Made by a program: the position numbers and the translations under genes. 64,000 nt of DNA from Imbricaverruca yamaguchii (lineage: Eukaryota > Arthropoda > Thecostraca > Neoverrucidae), in NCBI GenBank assembly GCA_034440575.1, contig JAOTOL010001602.1, forward strand, positions 510,001 to 574,000. Direction: 5' to 3'. The notes beneath the pieces are model-generated. The model did no database searches and was not told the origin of the DNA. It saw nothing but the letters and a program-made list of their open reading frames with translations. Positions within the stretch are counted from its first letter, which is position 1. Every line of letters starts with the position of its first letter. This document shows, piece after piece, positions 23,474 through 35,718 of the stretch.

Positions 23474-24307
23474 GTCTCGGGGGGTGGTGGGGGGTGGTGG
23501 TCTTCAACCGTACCGTCTGAGGTTTTTTCGCGGATAGCGGACGAACGGCGCGCGGTAGCGCACCCAAATTTGGGAAAACCTTTTCCATATCAATTTGACA
23601 TGCTGATTAAAATTTGTTAGGTCAGGTCATCTAGGGTCATCGAGTTAATTAAGGTAATGTGACGTCACCTCCAAAGAAGTTCAACCAGTCATCACGCTTT
23701 AAATGATAAAGATATTTTAATGAAACTATCAGTGTTTGCTGATCTTTAAGAATGCAACAAAACGTACCAGTTGATTTCTTTTCGTTTTTGACTACCTATA
23801 AATTATGCGTGTTGTAAAATTTCAGTTAAAATACCGGATTGTGCCAAAAGTAAGCATTTTTCATTAGGGCAAGTTGACTTCTAACAACGTTCCTCGGGCT
23901 GCTCTACCAATTTGAAGAAAAAATTAAAGAAATCGTGAAAACTCCAAATTTTTTTTTTTTTTAAATTAAATTTTTGGTGACGAAAAAAAAGTATAGCCCT
24001 GGTCGATGTCGCTGTCCTTTTCTCATTCCAAATATTTTTTACTTCACGAATCCCCAAAAATGGACCCCCCAGAGTCAAAAACATAATGTATTACGTGAAA
24101 AGGCGTGAAAATCTAGCCCCCTGGGGACGTCACTTTTGGGGGAAAGTGTTTTGGAGGGTGGACCCGGACCCTACTCGTTGAGCGCTTTCCGATGACACCT
24201 TTCGTTTTCGTGCGACGCTTAGTTTGCATTTTAGAGGGGGGTCTTCAACCGTCCCCCCCCTCGAGACGGGTGTGGGAGGATTTGATCGGAAAGACGGCGC
24301 GGGTTAA
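23474..24307 (+). mobile_element. TTAA family 1 element, almost full length
   Basis: The first 20 or so bases including the left TTAA are missing (the sequence enters at 'gctgtctcgggggg'), and the rest is present to GGCGCGGGTTAA (TTAA 24304-24307). Orthologous to the truncated 2014-2453. Confidence 0.8.
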
Positions 24308-24830
24308 AGTATGCCATGTGACACTGGAATGAGGCAACCGTTCGTCTGCCCCGTTTTTGTTGCGATGTCTTATTAAAAAGTGTTTCAGACCCGAACGAAG
24401 CCTCACATGAGAACAACGATAGACATGTATACCAATATCCACTCTCGGGTGAGGCGTATATTTTTCATATTAAACCTGAAACTAATGTCACTTGTGTAAG
24501 AGCTTCGAATGCTGAACCCAATAGATCTCATGAGTTCAACTGGCTTAAGGGAGAACAAAAATTGTTTGTTGAGACTTTTAATTAGTGGTTTTACACGAGT
24601 GCATTTGCATCCCACGGATAGGCATAGCGATATTTGGGACTGGTCTCAATTGAGCATAGCTGTTTAAATTGAAACCACTTGCTATTACCAGTCTGACTGT
24701 TTTCACTTGAGACCAAAAGATACTCTTCTTCCGGAGTCCTGAAAGTGGTTTCACATGGGTATAATTGTAAGTCTCAACGCGATGACATTCCCTTCCGAAA
24801 ATGGTGTTTTCAGCATATCGGGAACGGATT
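24308..24830. other. Sequence deleted from copy A
   Basis: About 440 bp (24308-24746) follow the element and have no counterpart in A, where the deletion also removed the element's 3' half. No gene is seen. Confidence 0.5.
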
Positions 24831-25219
24831 CCTGGGGCCAGTTTCACGAAAATCTAAGACATTTATAAACTAAGAAATGTAAAACTAAGAATCTTTTAAA
24901 ACCAGTCTTATGAAATCCAATATGTCTTAGTTTCAAACGTCTTACTTTTTCGATTGTTCCTAGATATTGTCTAGAGGTGGTTTCTTAATGTGTGTGTTAC
25001 TGAAATGTTGGGAGCACGATAACGTCTTATTCGCGTTGCAAATAGATACCTACATCTAACTGCAATACATTCAAAATGTTGAACACACAATGCATAAGAT
25101 AAAATTAATTAAGTGCTTAAAAAAGCGACGGGTTGCGATCGCCGTTATTTTCTTCTCACTAGTTGTTTGTTTACATTATCAGCTGACTAGCCGACAGCAT
25201 TAGGGCATACCGATAATAG

Positions 25220-25402
25220 ATGGCGAGAGTAGCTCCAATATATGACGGGGTTGAGGTTGAAGATAGTACGTTAATTCCTATATTCATTCATCATGGGGAG
25301 CAGAAGCCAGCAACGCCAGAAAAAAAAACTAAAGTATTCCGAGCAATATTGGAGAAGAAAGAGGTAAGCATGAATGTGCCGAATAGTTCTATGCTGAAAT
25401 GA
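25220..25402 (+). CDS. 60-codon frame in left arm of fold-back element
   Basis: Starts MARVAPIYDGVEVEDSTLIP and carries HHGEQKPATPEKK; hydrophilic and unrecognised. Its mirror copy at 26465-26647 on the minus strand differs at about nine residues without losing frame, start or stop. It may be an exon remnant of a parental transposon gene: the sequence after the stop continues protein-like (ALHAFGKTLATSL). Confidence 0.35.
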   Translation: MARVAPIYDGVEVEDSTLIPIFIHHGEQKPATPEKKTKVFRAILEKKEVSMNVPNSSMLK

Positions 25403-26464
25403 TTGGAGAACTATACAATTAGTGGTGCAGGTAGTCAGGGGTCAGAGGATCCCCTGATATCCTTGGTGTAGCACTGCATGCTTTTGGGAAGACACTTGCA
25501 ACCTCCCTGAATGCTGACATACCCCCAACTAATTTCAACATGCTCAATAATCCCAAAGGACACGTTGCTCTTTGTGGCATGTCTTTCTATTCATTGTGAC
25601 CCGCCCATTGTCTTCATGTTTCCCTGTAAATTATTATTGTAACATATATTGCCCTTCTAATAATTTCCAGAAACCTGCATCTATACCTGCCATTTACCGG
25701 ATCAGTTACGTAACCTGCCATTATCATTTGCACGTAACGTGTCATTATCATTTGCAATCTACGCAGGAATTACGTGCTTGAATTCTTGCTCGTGAACCTA
25801 ATACATTTGGGTGAATTTGTCTTACAATTGAGCTTTCATGAAACACAACAGTCCATTTCATCTTGAATAAGAAGAATTGAACAAATTTGTCTTCAATAAG
25901 ACAAATTTGTCTTGAAAAAGACTTTTCCAGTTTCATGAGCGCTTATTTAAGAAACAAGAATGTAAAAACAAACAAAAAATCCTGACAAATTTCTTCTTAT
26001 TGAAGATAAAATAGACGGTTGTGTTCCATGAAAGCTGAATTGTAAGAAAAATTCACCCAAATGTCTTAGGGTCACGAGCAGGAATTCAAGCACGTAATTC
26101 TTGCGTAGATTGCAAATGATAATCGCAGGTTACGTGCAAATAATAATGGCAGGTTACGTAACTGATCCGGTACATGGCAGGTGTAAATGCAGGTTTCTCG
26201 AAATTATTGGAAGGGCAATATATGTTACAATAATAATTTACAGGGAAACATCAAGGCAATGGGCGGGTCAAAATGAATAGGAAGACATGCCACAAAGAGT
26301 AACGTGTCCTTTGGGATTATTGAGCATGTTGAGATTAGTTGGGGGTAAGTCAGCATTCAGGGAGGTTGTAAGTGTCCTCCCAAAAGCATGCAGTGCTACA
26401 CCAATGATTTCAGGGGATCCTCTGACCCCTGACTACCTGCACCACTAATTGTATCGTTCTCCAA

Positions 26465-26647
26465 TCATTTCAGCACAGAACTATTCGTCAGATTCATGCT
26501 CACCTCTTTGTTGTCCAATATTGCTCGGAATACTTCAGTTTTTTTTTCTGGCGTTGCTGGCTTCTGCTCCCCATGATGAATGAATGTAGGAATTAACGTA
26601 CTATCTTCAACCTCAACTCCGTCATATATTACAGCTACTGTCGCCAT
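26465..26647 (-). CDS. 60-codon frame in right arm of fold-back element
   Basis: Mirror-image partner of 25220-25402, with the same length, start and stop. Function unknown. Confidence 0.35.
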   Translation of the reverse strand: MATVAVIYDGVEVEDSTLIPTFIHHGEQKPATPEKKTEVFRAILDNKEVSMNLTNSSVLK

Positions 26648-27559
26648 CTATTATTGGTATGCCCCAATGCTGTCGGCTAGTCAGCTGAACAAATAACAAA
26701 CAACTAGTGAGAGAAAAAAACGACGATCGCAACCCGTCGTTTTTTAAGCACTTCCTTAATTTTATATTGTACATTGTGTGTTGAACATTTGTAATGTATT
26801 GCAGTTAGATGTAGGTACCTATTTGCAACGCGAATAAGACGTTATCGTGCTCCCAACATTTCGGTAACACACACATTAAGAAACCACCTCTAGACAATCT
26901 AGGAACAATCGAAAAAGTAAGACGTTTGAAACTAAGACATCTTGGATTTCATGAGACTGCTTTTAAAAGATTCTTATTTTACTTTTCTTAGTTTTTAAAT
27001 GTCTTAGATTTTCGTGAAACTGGCCCCTGGTCTTGTATTGTTTACTTTAAATCGGGTAAATGAGAACGTCTCCAATTATTATATAACATATACGCTACTG
27101 ATTTGTCTCAGTGTAGATACTTATTAGGTAGTAAGTATTATTACCTATATTTCCTATATCACCTCGCGTGATAGCGTTTTTCAGCCCCTCTGTCACTTCG
27201 ATCACAGCTACTGAATTGCTTCGGTACACTACTGATACATGCACTGAAACAAGATGAATACGTAGAATTCTGGATGATCAGGAAATAAAAGTGACTAGAT
27301 ATGTCAAGAAATAAAGCGGCCTCATGAGAAATATAATCGGTATTCAATGATAATACGATACCATAGATGGTCACCATATTTTGAGATATTTGTAAAATAT
27401 CTCTTACCTACCCTCGTGGCTGAATACCAAGCTTTTTCACGTCTGAATGTAGACGTCACACGAGGAAAGTCGTATGTTTTGCGCAGTGCACCTGGGCTCT
27501 CGGTCTCATAAACTTCAACGCCAGCTTTCACACCTCCGGTACTTGCTGAGGTCCATATT

Positions 27560-27676
27560 TTAACCAGTCCCGTCTGGGCGTGGGTAGGTTCTTGAACCGC
27601 CCCTCAGGTTTCTCGCGGATAGGGAAATAATTTTGGATACCTTTTCCCACATCAATTTGGCATACCGTTTGACAAT
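27560..27676 (+). mobile_element. TTAA family 1, duplicated 5' fragment
   Basis: TTAA (27560-27563) plus about 115 bp of the family 5' end, interrupted at 'gtttgacaat' by a new TTAACCCG start at 27677. In copy A the same element continues without interruption (3080 onward). Confidence 0.7.
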
Positions 27677-28432
27677 TTAACCCGTCCCGTCTCGGGGGGG
27701 GGGTCTTCAACCGCCCCCTCAGGTTTTTCGCGGATAGTGCACGAACGGAGCGCAGGAGCGCGCCCAAATTTGTCATACCTTTTCCCACACCAATTTGACA
27801 TGCTGATTCAAAATTTTTAAGTCAGGTCAACTAGGGTCAGCGAGTTAGTCAAAGCAAATGACGTCACCTGAAATAAAATGAACCAGTCGTCATGCTTTAT
27901 CAGGTACAGACATTTTAAAGAAACATTCAGAGTTTGCTTATCTTTAGGGATGCAACAAGACGTACCAGAGGATTTTTTGTATTTAACTACATATACATTT
28001 TACACATTTGTCTATTGCAGATCAAATCGAAAATTCTGACTAAAGTAAGCATTTTTTATTAGTGCAAGTTGACTTGCAACTACGTTTCTCAGTTTGCTCT
28101 ACCTATTAGAAAAGGTAAATTAGAGAAAACGTGAAGAAAAACAAATTTTGAAACTATACAAAACCAAAAAAATTCATTTTTGGAGCCCGAGTTATGTGAT
28201 GACCCTGGTCGATTTCGCTGTCCTTTCCTGATTCCAAGTATTTTTTTTATTCTTTTCAAATATGCCCTAGAGCCGAAATCATAATGTAAGTCTTGAAAGG
28301 TCGTGAAAATCTAGCCCCCTAGTACCGCCACTTTTGGGGTGAAATTGTTTTGGGGGCGGACCCGGACACCCCTCGTCGAGCGCCTTCCAAGGACACCTCT
28401 TTCGTTTTCGTGCGACGCTTACTTTGGACTGC
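27677..28432 (+). mobile_element. TTAA family 1 element, 3'-truncated
   Basis: Begins TTAACCCGTCCCGTCTCGGGG and runs through the family body to 'gcttactttgga', where it breaks into the 14-kb block found only in B. Its body is closest to the element at 3080-3894. Confidence 0.75.
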
Positions 28433-28454
28433 ACCCATTTTATGGGGCATCCCA

Positions 28455-29050
28455 ATAAAATTAGAATTCATCTTGGGGCCTCCTTTCCAATCCTGGGGTC
28501 TCCTTTGCTATCCTGAGGGCTTTCATGCAAATTGTTGGCACTCTCTTGGTTTATGCAGTTTTCCATCCTGTCCTAGGTGTCTCATGTTTGAAATTAGGGG
28601 CTTCCTTACAATCCTAGTGCGTCCTTTGAAATCTCTTGGGTCTCTTTTGCAAACCTGTGGCGTCCTTTTCAATCATGGGGCATCTTTTTCAATCACGGGG
28701 TCTCCTTTGCAACCCTGCAGGACTCGTTTGCAATCCTGGGGGTCTCCGTGCCAATTATGGGCACTCTTGATTTCTGGGGTCTCCCGTCCTCTTCTAGGTG
28801 ATACCTTTGTCAAATTAAGGGCCTTCTCTTATGTGTTAGAGGCCTCCTCATGTGTGTTTCGAAATTCATTATCCTCTTAGCAGGGTGCTTTTGTGTCTTA
28901 GTCTCAAATCTTCTCTTCTAGGGTCCTCCTCTTCCAAAATATGGGCTTCGCTTGGCTGGTCTCAGTGGCATTCTCTCATTCCTGCCGAGACTTTCTTACT
29001 CATCTTGGGTCCTCGTTGCCAGCGTTGGGGCCTACTTGCCAGCATCAGGG
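28455..29050 (+). repeat. Degenerate tandem repeat of about 20 bp
   Basis: Diverged units around GGGGTCTCCTTTGCAATCCT, clearest at 28480-28520 and 28640-28760, fading to about 29050. Plus-strand open frames here (28350-28880, 28852-29301) arise from the repeat and are not called as genes. Confidence 0.6.
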
Positions 29051-29151
29051 CTAAAAAAATGGTTTCGTGGTTGTCGTCCAAATCCGTAATAGGCTTGGTG
29101 GTTGTCACCTTTTGTGCAAACGATAGCATTATGCTACGTGACCCGGAACAG

Positions 29152-29171
29152 GGGTTCCCAACCTGGGGTAA
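29152..29171 (+). mobile_element. hAT-like terminal inverted repeat (left end candidate)
   Basis: Close to CAGGGGTTCCCAACCTGGGG, which resembles the CAG-starting termini of many hAT transposons and faces correctly for a left end. It lies about 550 bp beyond the stop of the hAT-like gene. I did not find a matching right end. Confidence 0.4.
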
Positions 29172-29705
29172 TGCGCCAGCTTGTGGAGAGGGGGGGTATA
29201 GCGGGGTTTCGTCAAACCCTGAGTATGGAGAGTACTGTGTACATTTGCCAAACACCTGTGCACATATATCGGCAGGAAATACTACACGTTCTCAACTTTG
29301 AAAATTAACTTTGGCTATGAGGCATTCTGACTTTGATACGGGGTAATCACGAGGATGGCCTAACCCAAAGTGGGTAATGATAGCTCGAAAAGGTTGTGAT
29401 TTCCTGGACCTATAACAAATTGCGTCGATTACCTTTATACAGAATATATTGGAGCCAATTTCCTTTCCGGCAATTCGGCGTCGATATTGTCCAAACAAAT
29501 ATTACATCAAAATAGGTATATTATTTAACACATCCTTGACTGCAATCAAGTTTGTAAACACGAGAAACACCGAAAAAAAACATGATGTTCGCTCACCAAC
29601 ACGCAGGTCAATCTTAAGTACAACAACTGGATACGTATGTGTGCCCACCAAGTATGCTGCATATGCGGCGAAGTTTTCTCGCCAGCGTCAAAAAACTCAA
29701 CGGCA

Positions 29706-30395
29706 TCAATGGCATTCCACAAGATCGGCCCTAATGTAGCAACACAACATCTTATCTCGCTTGTGACGGGCGATCACTTTCCCCTCTACCTGTTGAGACA
29801 GAGTAGCGCGCACGAAGTTGTCCAGGTGAGGGTGTTTCTTTAACACAGCCCCGATCAGCCAGTCCGCATGTGGCACACTTGGTCCGTTCCAACGGATCAC
29901 TAGCTCTTTTTCGGCGTTTTTGTGGCTCAGGACCCGCGATGAGGTCATGCCAAACACATTTTTTACTGCAGATGCCATACTCTCTACAACGCTTTCCGCT
30001 GGGCAAATTAGCCACAACCTCACCACGATCGAGAGGTATGGCATGAACAGCGAGTCTTTTTGGCACCATAGGTCCTTGAACAACTTCTGGTTGAATCCAG
30101 TGTTCAGGCGTTTCAGCGCACGGAAAGTGGCCTCGATTGACTCCGATGGGATGGGATCTTTGGGAATCAATGACTCCCGTTGTAGAATAGCCAACGCATG
30201 TGCTACCTCTGCGACGACGGATGATGTGGGCGAGTTTTGCATCTGCTCGAGATCCGCTGCTTGCCTGATGTGCTGCATGTTCTCCTTCAGCTGCAGGTTG
30301 TTGCAGCCCCGCGTCTGCCCTCTAGCATCCACACCGTGCTCCCGACTGGCGCAGTGGTATTCGAGAGCTCGGGTGAATGTTGAGATTTCCTTGAC
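29706..30395 (-). CDS. hAT-derived gene, exon 5 (C-terminal dimerisation-like region)
   Basis: Acceptor 'ttaacctttgacag|GTCAAGG', then 229 codons and TGA at 29708-29706. The region YLSIVVRLWLICPAESVVES followed by SRVLSHKNAEKELVIRWNGP resembles the hAT C-terminal dimerisation domain. No polyadenylation hexamer is obvious within about 200 bp downstream. Confidence 0.65.
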   Translation of the reverse strand, partial: VKEISTFTRALEYHCASREHGVDARGQTRGCNNLQLKENMQHIRQAADLEQMQNSPTSSVVAEVAHALAILQRESLIPKDPIPSESIEATFRALKRLNTGFNQKLFKDLWCQKDSLFMPYLSIVVRLWLICPAESVVESMASAVKNVFGMTSSRVLSHKNAEKELVIRWNGPSVPHADWLIGAVLKKHPHLDNFVRATLSQQVEGKVIARHKRDKMLCCYIRADLVECH

Positions 30396-30789
30396 CTGTC
30401 AAAGGTTAACATCTCTGTGTAGCCTCGTCCAACACTCAACACACTAAATTTTTCTGATCAAATGAAGACCACGAAAAATTGAGACGATATATTATTATGT
30501 AAATTGCAATATCGTACATGGAATGAATACAATTCACATTGGCGAATTAGTATTTTACCAATTCGGGAGCTCATCATGAATTGCTATACGAAACAGTCTT
30601 CTGTGCCAAAAACAGTTTTATATTCTGCTGTAGTACAGCAGACTGAATTATGGAAACACAGGTAAATTGTCCATATAACAAAAAAGAAGGTTGAAAATAA
30701 TTTCACGACCACTTAATTTGTTAGCCTTTTTCTTGGTCACTGTTCATCAGTATCTTATCACTTCTAAGCACGACGCTTTTTTTATTCAC

Positions 30790-31082
30790 CTGGTGTTGTT
30801 GAAAATTCGAGGCGTATTTTGAATAGCTGGGCCAGGATTCCACCATTTCCTCGCTGTCCCCTTCGTCCAGGACCCTTTGGATGTCCAGTGATGTCCTCAG
30901 AGTGGGACCACTGCGATGTTTCTCGAGTCTTCTCCGTTTCGGTCCGAAGTCCTCGACCATAGCCTGGTACTTTTCTTGGCGTTCCCATGGCAGATGCTGC
31001 AGGTTTTGGAGACTCTTGCTTGCCTTTGAGAGCACGGAATACAGGTCCTGCAGCGCCGCCAGCCGAGCATGGAAACATGAAT
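30790..31082 (-). CDS. hAT-derived gene, exon 4
   Basis: Acceptor 'gtttttacag|AT', donor CACCAG|GTGAAT. It encodes about 98 residues beginning DSCFHARLAALQ, helical and basic-acidic (KRRRLEKHRSG, DEGDSEEMVESW). No stops in frame, and it enters in phase 1 and leaves in phase 0. Confidence 0.6.
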
Positions 31083-31747
31083 CTGTAAAAACAAAAACAA
31101 GAGGAATTAAACGGTTTGGAGATTAAAATATGGAAATGAACTCATGCTAGATTGCTCCATTAGATAATCCATTCTTCTGCGGGTTCTCAAAGCGCATTGC
31201 GCAGTCTATGATCAACAAATAAACATATTTTATTTCGGAACGAACTACCTACCATATGTGCTCGTTCACGAAGGAAGGCATTATATACCCTCAAAACCTG
31301 AAAATAAACGCTGTATTTTTTGGCACAATCCGTCATCTCATCATCTGCAAGTAGTATCATTGGGATAGAACACGTAGGCTGCTTCTGACGTTAACAAAAC
31401 AGCAGCATCACGTTGATATCAATTGCTTAGTCTATGTAAAACGTGCGAAGAACTCCATAGTTAAAATGAGTCAACTAGACTAAAGCAAGCCACGCGCGCG
31501 CCAGCGTGCAAGCGCATACGCACACATACTATGCGAAGGCGTGTTAATACCCCAGTTTTGTCTATTCAATATATCTCTGGGAAAAAATTATTGATAAAAG
31601 AAATAAACTGACAGCTTTGCATAAGTGTTGCGATCAATGTAGCATACAAAGCATGTATGACAGATATTTTCCTTTTATCAGAAACTTTTTATCGGTTCCC
31701 ACCCAAAAACATACAAATTATTAATACAATTTATTTAAGAGCATTAC

Positions 31748-33109
31748 CCTTTAGCAGTTCGAGGTCCTTCTGTAGATCTATTGGCTGACATGACCGGCTA
31801 CTCGTCGTAGTGCCGATCTCTCGTAGCTGGTTCTCCATGGCGGCCTTCAGCACCGGTATGTTTACCGTAAATGCCTCTATGACGTTGGCAGTATATGGGA
31901 GAAGCGAGTCTCGGACCATAGCAGCAGGCCTCGTGGTTCCACCCCAATACGCTTACTCGCCGCCAGGAACGTTTCACGCCCTTTTCCATATGAGAACCGT
32001 TTCACGATGCGGCTGATCTGGTCGATCACCTCTTGCACCCACCGACACGATGGCTCCTTCCTGGCACTGTGCTCCGCGAGGTCCAGAAGATGCGCGCCGT
32101 CCCAAAGGAATGGAACACATGGATGCTTAGAGCGCATCGCATAGTCAGGGTGTTCGGACTGCAGCTTTCTGACAAACTTTCTGGGGACGTCGGCTCCATG
32201 GTATTGACCATCTGTACAGATGGCGGCGAGCTTGGTGGTATCCATGATGTTGAGTGGCTTGACGGTGTCCACCCACTCCTTTGCCAGAGAACTACCATCA
32301 TGCTGGTCCACCACGGGCGCTCCGATCACAAAACTCTGGATGAGCTCGTCACATGGTGCGTCCGGCACAATGGTTATGATGCCAGTTATGTCCACAGTTC
32401 TATGTTGGACAGTTACTTTGTCCGCGACAAGATTTACGCAAGGTGCTCTGTCAACATGACGGGCCACACACTCCAGGATAGTAGTACTGAATGCATCCAT
32501 GAACCGCTGCAATTGGGTGGCCGAATGGCAGAGATCGCCCATTGTTGAGCCTGTCATATCGCAGAGCACGATTGTCTTCTCGTACATAGTTTGGGCCATT
32601 GAGTGCTTCAGGACGTGGTACGCTGCAAGCAATGAGTTTCGGCAAGCACTTTGTATATTCCTCGCACGGACCGCCTCCCGCTCCATCTCTTGAGACGCCT
32701 TCTTCACGTTCTCTTTGTGCCTTTTTAGAGCACACGTGGTGTTTCAGCGACTCTTTCAACCGGCTGAAGGGCTTAGGGATAGCAGCTGGTCTAGGGAAAT
32801 CTGTACCGGCAGAGAAAGTGTAGTGGCATATGCCATGAGTGTTGGGCTTGCTGGCATGTAAATCCACCGCAAGATCGAAAGTTGGAACACATAGCTTGCA
32901 CACGAGAAGATCACGAGATGGTACTGCGATGATGTGGTGCTCCGATACGGCATCAAGAAGCGTTCCCATGTCACGTGCAGCATTAATGAGCGCGTCAGTG
33001 TCACTTGTCTTATTGTGCTGTTCTCTTGGCTCGTTGGTTAACGTCTGCCTGATTTCGAATAGGCTCTGCTCCATTCGGGCCTGTCTCCGTTCCAGCGATG
33101 TGCTGACAC
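31748..33109 (-). pseudogene. hAT-derived gene, exon 3 (transposase-like core)
   Basis: Acceptor 'gcattacag|GTGTC', donor AAGG|GTAATG. It holds a CKLC...LKHHVC second zinc-binding-like segment, then the RNaseH-like region with LVADKVTVQHRTV, CTDGQYHGADVPRKF, FLWDGAHLLDLAEH and LLWSETRF. Reading is in one frame to about 32708, a second frame to about 31935, then the first frame again (ANVIEAFTVNIPVLKAAME). Both switches fall between well-conserved-looking blocks. Whether they are real or assembly errors cannot be judged from one sequence. Confidence 0.65.
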
Positions 33110-33139
33110 CTGTAATGCAAAACATTTTCATCATTTAAT

Positions 33140-35718
33140 ATAGATTATTTTTCAGAATAAGCTCAGCGTATAGTGTTGTTCTCCTACTTAGCTTTTGTGC
33201 TAAAGAACAGTACAGCAGCAAATACGAGAGCCCCTGGAGCATGTTCAGAATAGTTGTATGCCTAAAGCTATTGCTTAAAAAGTGAAAAGGGAACTGGCTT
33301 TTTATTGAAAAAAGTAATAAAAAAGTGGTTTCCTTTCCGTCCTGGTTTGCTGCATCGTGCGTTTCCACGTCTTGAATGCGAAGCGGATTTAACACGTGAC
33401 CCTATGGTGACCGGCTCGGACGCCCTGACATCGGTGCAAAAATCCGTGAATATCTGCCGAAAGAAGCATAATAGCGACATTTTTCACGAACAATACACAG
33501 AGAAACGTTTGATGATGTAAAATTAGTTTCTGCAACATCAACCACCCCGCGGTCTATGAGCAGCATTATAAAACTTCATGAATTTCGACCCAATTGTCAC
33601 TAACTCGGCCGTTGGTTTGCTGGCTTATCGAGCTACGACAGCGCAAGGGAGGCTGCACTCGGCGCCACGGTACACCAAGCTCCATTTCGTAAGACTGTGT
33701 TGACACTCACCAAGGTAAGACTGTGTTGTCGAACTGTGCAACCATACACACAAGAGCAGCGTCAGTAGAAAATGTAGGCAATTGGGGGGGGCTGGCGTAG
33801 GGGTAGGGCTGGTAGGTAGGAGGGCTGGCGTGTGACCTCGCTGACCTCGCTCAATGCCTCGGGCTGGGCGATTGTTAACATTACTTGGGCAGAGTGGGGA
33901 GTCAAATATACTTGGCAATCTGACAAACGGCCGGTATTGGAAATCGGATCGAAAATCGCGGCGTTTGTGCATTATTTATCGCGGCCAGTTGGGTGCTCGA
34001 AACAGAAAATCTGAATTACGTATAAACATAAACGTTTCTCTGTGGATTGTGAGATGAAAAGGGCCAATGTCATTTCAGCAGACGTTCACAGTTTTGTCCG
34101 TCGATGTTAGAGCTTATGGGCTGGCCACCATAGGATCACGTGTTAAAACCGCCCCCTGTTCAATACCTGCAAACGCACGATGCAGCAGCCCAGGATGGAA
34201 AGGAAGACCACAATTCGCAAAAGATTTTTCATAAAAGAATTAACAGTAACATGCAAGGAAAAGTGTGGAACACGATATATTCGGAAACGTAACGTTCATA
34301 TCAGGAGGTAATTGAAAAAAATGGCTTAGAATCCGATTTCTGCGGGTGATTTTTTTTTAAATATGCGCATGCTACTGTACCAGAATCATGCACCCCTGTC
34401 CTCGTCAGTTGTCTCAGAAGTAAAATAAAAGTGTATGAATCTAAAATGGCAAGATCAAAGAGAATTTGTTGACATAATGCTACTGCCAATTTCCATAGGT
34501 TTAATGCAATTGGTAGATCCCCAGCAGTATGAGGAAAATATTCTCAATTTATCTACATCATATACAGGGCGTTTCTTAAGTTTGTACACCTTTTTTCGCT
34601 ACAGCTCGCATACTTGGCATTATATACCAATGAAACTAGCGCCACAGGACAGCCCGATCCATGCAGTTATATGTTTCACGAACGTATGAAATGTTTCCGC
34701 GAAATAACACGATACCAATAGCATGTATTTTTCTTAGAACTGGTAAAGCACTACTCACCGCAGCCACGCTGGAGGTCATTAAGTGGAATTATTTAGCAGA
34801 ACTAAACCAGCCTGAGCTGTTTTTGTATTCCTATATTATACCGATATGCTGGGCCGAAAAGGGTTTAATTCAGATCCAGGCAGTATGCACACAAAAACAT
34901 CCAATGCACCCTAATAGGCTTGCTGGTTGCAAATAGCATAGAATACGGATTGACCAATCCTTTTTTTATAGACTAGAGCGAAGCATAGAAAGTTTTTTGT
35001 TGCCCTGGAATGTAAAATATCGTTGAAATGAACAACGTTTCCGATTGAAGGACATAATTATGATACAAAATCATTTACTAGGAGACATATGTATATTAGA
35101 GGTCACCAGAGGCTATCTGAGGCAGGTGCGCGCACATGATTTCGTTTCGGGGAGGTCAAACTGTCGGATGTGGGCAGGACTGGATATCGCTCTTCGGGAC
35201 GGGGGTCCAAGCTGCAGGGGTCAATCAGGGATGGGGCCCACTGCAGTACAGGGGGCCCACCATTTCAGGCACGCCGCCAGGAATGATGTGAGGGGGGTGC
35301 GTAGCTCCCAAAAAGGCCCAAGTTCAGCTCCAAAAGGGCCCACTCACTGGGCTCTCTGGCTGGCTCAGATGTGTCCCTCGACGAATGCTGTTTGCATATT
35401 ATCCGCCAAATTATGATGGCCAACCTCTCCTTCATGGGGGGGGAGGGGGGTAGGCGAGTGGGAAGCGATGATTTTAGGCGCAGCACCTGGACGAACCTCT
35501 CTTTCCTGGAGGGAAGGGATGGAAAGTGATATCCAGGGCAGCACTTTCAAGACCCCCTTGGAGGCCTAAGGGGTGGGGGGCGCGCCCTCCTTGGATCCGA
35601 CCCTGGTTAAGGCGTGTCAGAAAATACAAATAAGTGCTGAACCTATCCTGTTTTTACTCAGAAATTTATACCCTCATTCCATGGGCATGATTCCATCAAG
35701 CAGGCCACTATAAACATT
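33140..35718. other. Intron 2 sequence, unique to copy B
   Basis: Intron 2 spans 33110-37556. This part has no supported gene. It contains GC-rich low-complexity sequence (35160-35600) and a stretch 'acagggcgtttcttaagttt' at 34565 of the kind often seen at mobile-element ends. Confidence 0.4.

Larger units (their letters stand above)
24836..27025. mobile_element. Fold-back element: 2.2-kb near-perfect palindrome
   Basis: The left arm (24836 to about 25892) is inverted as the right arm (about 25984 to 27025), around a loop of roughly 90 bp. The ends read GGCCAGTTTCACGAAAATC and its inverse. The element is bracketed by CCTGG (24831-24835 and 27026-27030), and copy A has a single CCTGG at 2542-2546. 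This gives a clean 5-bp target duplication and a defined empty site. Each arm holds a matching 60-codon frame. It is a DNA-transposon-like fold-back element of unidentified superfamily. Confidence 0.88.

Noticed and set aside
28350..29301. Plus-strand frames of 176 and 149 residues
   Set aside because: They follow the degenerate 20-bp repeat and contain no domain-like features.
29920..33138. Plus-strand open frames of 170 or more residues opposite the hAT-derived gene
   Set aside because: They are shadows of the minus-strand exons, which show recognisable motifs and phase-matched splice sites.
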